Source: Flavimaribacter sediminis
Lineage (GTDB): Bacteria > Pseudomonadota > Alphaproteobacteria > Rhizobiales > Rhizobiaceae
Direction of reading: 5' to 3'
Assembly (NCBI RefSeq): GCF_019492055.1
Contig: NZ_JAICBX010000002.1
Location: forward strand, 930,001-994,000
DNA: 64,000 nt
Made by a program: the position numbers and the translations under genes. The notes beneath the pieces were generated by a model. It did not search any database, was not told the origin of the DNA, and worked only from the letters and a program-made list of their open reading frames with translations. Below, in pieces: positions 61,845 to 64,000 of this stretch (its first letter is position 1; every line of letters starts with the position of its first letter).

Positions 61845-62855
61845 TCAGATCTCGAAATTGGTCATGTTGCGCATCACGAAAATCCCGATCGTCATCCAGA
61901 CGAGGGACGCGCCGAGAATGATGTTTCCGCGCGGTTCGGTGAACAGCGTAATGATATAGTCGGGCGTCGTGAGATAGACGAGAAGAACGATGATGAAGGG
62001 CAGACTGCCGATGATCGCGGCCGAAGCCTTGGCCTCCATGGAGAGCGCGTTGACCTTCGCCTTCATCTTCTTGCGATCGCGCAGAACCCGCGACAGATTG
62101 CCCAGCGCCTCCGACAGGTTTCCGCCCGCCTGCGCCTGAATGGCCACGACGATCCCGAAGAAACTCGTCTCCGGCAGGGGAATATTTGCGTGCAAACGAA
62201 CACAGGCTTCGGGAACGCTCATACCGAATTGCTGGGCCTCGACGATCCGCCGGAACTCCGTCCTGAGGGGCTCCTGGGCTTCCGCTGCGATGAGATGCAA
62301 AGAATCGTTCAGCGGCAAACCGGACTTTATCGCGCGCACCATGACGTCGAGCGCATTGGGAAACTCATCGAGAAACGCCTTCATCCTGCGCTTGCGGGCA
62401 AAGGACAGGATCCAGCGCGGAAGACCGAGACCGGCGGCGAAAACCACGCCCAGCGCCAGCAACGGCCTGCCGGTCATGAAGAACATCATGGCGCCTGCCG
62501 CAAGACCCGTCGCCACGCTCGCGATATGGAAATGGCCAACGCCGATCTTCCATCCGGCCTGCTGGATCTGCATCTTCAGGGGCGGCGACTTTTGACTTGC
62601 GTTCTTTTTCTGCTTTTCTTCAAGGGTCTTCAACGATTCCTGGATCGATTTGCGGCGTTTGGCGGCTTCATTCAGCTTCTGGCGGGTGACAGCCACCGTG
62701 TCCCAGTCGGTCTCTGCCGCTTTGACGCGCTTGATCCGGTTGGCGACCCTGGTCTCTGTTTCGATGTTGGAGAACAGGAACGCGTAGGCGAGGCAGCCCG
62801 CGGCTACGCCGACGAGCAGTATGATGAGCCAGATTGTCAGATCCAGTCCGAACAC
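61845..62855 (-). CDS. tadB: Type II secretion F-domain protein TadB
   Basis: 336 residues, the second platform subunit. It has an N-terminal helix, a basic cytoplasmic stretch with coiled-coil character (residues about 45-90, rich in Lys, Arg, Glu), two helices, the T2SF domain (VMVRAIKSGLPLNDSLHLIA; LSEALGNLSRVLRDRKKMK) and a last helix pair. It works with TadC and the TadA ATPase to assemble Flp pili for surface attachment. The gene lies 30 bases after the ATPase gene. Confidence 0.93.
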   Translation of the reverse strand: MFGLDLTIWLIILLVGVAAGCLAYAFLFSNIETETRVANRIKRVKAAETDWDTVAVTRQKLNEAAKRRKSIQESLKTLEEKQKKNASQKSPPLKMQIQQAGWKIGVGHFHIASVATGLAAGAMMFFMTGRPLLALGVVFAAGLGLPRWILSFARKRRMKAFLDEFPNALDVMVRAIKSGLPLNDSLHLIAAEAQEPLRTEFRRIVEAQQFGMSVPEACVRLHANIPLPETSFFGIVVAIQAQAGGNLSEALGNLSRVLRDRKKMKAKVNALSMEAKASAAIIGSLPFIIVLLVYLTTPDYIITLFTEPRGNIILGASLVWMTIGIFVMRNMTNFEI

Positions 62856-62885
62856 CGCTTTCCCCTTTTCATCGGTCGCCCGCCA

Positions 62886-64000
62886 TCAGGCGACGGTCCG
62901 TTCCATGCTGTCCAGCGCCTCGGCAAGGCGACGGTCTTCATTGTAGTAGCGGGCGCGCTCCCAGAAATGCGGCCTTCCGATGCCGGTGGAGCAATGCTTG
63001 CCAATGATCCGGCCGTTCGCGTCCTCACCCTCCATCTCGAATTTCATGATGTCCTGCGTAATGACCACATCGCCTTCCATCCCGACAACCTCGGTTATGT
63101 GGGTGATGCGGCGTGAACCGTCGCGCAGGCGGGTCGCCTGGATGATGATATCGACCGAGCCGGTGATGATCTCGCGCACGGTTTTCGCCGGAAGGGAAAA
63201 CCCGCCCATGGCGATCATCGATTCCATGCGGCTCAGGCACTCGCGCGGCGAGTTGGAGTGGATGGTGCCCATCGAACCGTCGTGACCCGTGTTCATGGCC
63301 TGCAACAGGTCAAAAACCTCGGGTCCGCGCACCTCGCCAACAATGATCCGTTCCGGCCGCATGCGCAGGCAGTTCTTGACCAGGTCGCGCATGGTCACCT
63401 CGCCTTCGCCTTCGATATTCGGCGGGCGTGTCTCCAGCCGCACGACATGGGGCTGCTGCAATTGCAGTTCGGCGGAGTCTTCGCACGTGATGATGCGCTC
63501 GTCTGTGTCGATATAGCGCGTCAGGCAATTGAGAAGCGTCGTCTTGCCGGAACCGGTGCCGCCGGAGATGACGACGTTGCAGCGCACCCGACCGATGATC
63601 TTGAGGAGCGTGGCGCCTTCCGGCGTAATCGAACCGAAATTGACGAGCTGATCAAGCGTCAGCTTGTCTTTCTTGAACTTGCGTATGGTCAGCGCGGTGC
63701 CGTCGATGGAAAGAGGCGGCGCTATGACGTTGACGCGCGACCCGTCCGGCAGACGCGCGTCGCAGATCGGACTTGATTCATCGACGCGGCGCCCGACCTG
63801 GCTGACGATGCGCTGGCAGATCGACAGGAGCTGGCCCTCGTCTCGAAACTGGATCGAGGATTCTTCCACCTTGCCGTCGACCTCGATGAAGGTTCGGCCC
63901 GATCCATTGACCATGATGTCGGCGATATCGTCGCGCGCCAGCAACGGCTCGAGAGGTCCATAGCCAAGAACATCGTTGCAGATATCCTCAAGCAGTTCCT
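62886..64000 (-). CDS. tadA: Tad/Cpa pilus assembly ATPase TadA/CpaF, 5' end outside window
   Basis: Secretion ATPase of the type II/IV family that powers Flp pilus extension and retraction. The C-terminal 370 or so residues are present: [20 protein letters not shown], Walker [14 protein letters not shown], Asp box [13 protein letters not shown], the Walker B region [13 protein letters not shown] and the His box [14 protein letters not shown]. The reading frame continues without a break to the last base ([20 protein letters not shown]), so the N-terminus lies beyond it. Order tadA-tadB-tadC on the minus strand. Confidence 0.95.
   Translation of the reverse strand, partial: ELLEDICNDVLGYGPLEPLLARDDIADIMVNGSGRTFIEVDGKVEESSIQFRDEGQLLSICQRIVSQVGRRVDESSPICDARLPDGSRVNVIAPPLSIDGTALTIRKFKKDKLTLDQLVNFGSITPEGATLLKIIGRVRCNVVISGGTGSGKTTLLNCLTRYIDTDERIITCEDSAELQLQQPHVVRLETRPPNIEGEGEVTMRDLVKNCLRMRPERIIVGEVRGPEVFDLLQAMNTGHDGSMGTIHSNSPRECLSRMESMIAMGGFSLPAKTVREIITGSVDIIIQATRLRDGSRRITHITEVVGMEGDVVITQDIMKFEMEGEDANGRIIGKHCSTGIGRPHFWERARYYNEDRRLAEALDSMERTVA

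Noticed and set aside
1-64000. tRNA genes, integrase, transposase or genomic-island borders
   Set aside because: No T-loop-like GTTCGAATC motif, recombinase or transposase signature was noticed on either strand; base composition appears even.

Overview
The window looks like a chromosomal piece of an alphaproteobacterium of the order Hyphomicrobiales (Rhizobiales), perhaps close to the Rhizobiaceae/Phyllobacteriaceae (Hoeflea-like). This is inferred from gene content, not from a search: an ActS/ActR (RegB/RegA) redox pair, MmcB, a two-binding-protein YejA1A2BEF importer, a DnaX without the usual zinc cysteines, a small bacterial SRP RNA beside dnaX, and a tad pilus locus. The sequence is GC-rich and densely coded. 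I saw no tRNA, rRNA, CRISPR array, transposase, integrase or phage gene.

Layout. 0.1-4.2 kb: a deoxyribose-phosphate unit on the minus strand (deoC, a two-domain ALDH16-type aldehyde dehydrogenase, a GntR/FCD regulator). 4.4-12.8 kb: SulP permease, SDR, hrpB, actS-actR, mmcB and an L,D-transpeptidase. 12.9-26.2 kb: a long minus-strand catabolic block read as M20 deacylase, peptide-type ABC importer (binding protein, two permeases, fused double ATPase), NAD aldehyde dehydrogenase, SDR, then a molybdenum hydroxylase of the CoxSLM type; a divergent PAS-LuxR regulator stands at its head. 26.6-30.3 kb: NAD-dependent epimerase-like protein, queG, a GST and uppP. 30.3-34.8 kb: a LysR regulator divergent from a styrene/indole-monooxygenase-type cluster (StyA-like, EthD, StyB-like, ALDH). 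35-48 kb: housekeeping genes (marC-type, glcB, ybaB, dnaX, SRP RNA, HIT, nudC, a porin-like protein, gshB, recR, pheA, kdsB, cytochrome c). 48.3-56 kb: yejA1A2BEF. 56-59.6 kb: hydroxyacid dehydrogenase, NlpC/P60 hydrolase, MarR and leucyl aminopeptidase. 60-64 kb: tadD facing tadC-tadB-tadA, the last cut by the window end.

A recurring theme is aldehyde disposal in three separately regulated modules: acetaldehyde from DeoC to the ALDH16-type enzyme; an unknown amide-derived substrate to an ALDH and perhaps the CoxSLM enzyme; an epoxide- or indole-derived product to the ALDH of the monooxygenase cluster. Two of the modules carry their own candidate operator in front of the first gene.

The least explained structure is a family of palindromes of about 75 bp bounded by CTAG. 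They occur as a pair at 5954-6118 and as four at 34818-35146, with a decayed inverted copy near 59.7 kb. In all three places where an intact CTAG end abuts a gene, it contains that gene's TAG stop codon. A short degenerate tandem repeat at 26.2-26.4 kb is also unexplained.
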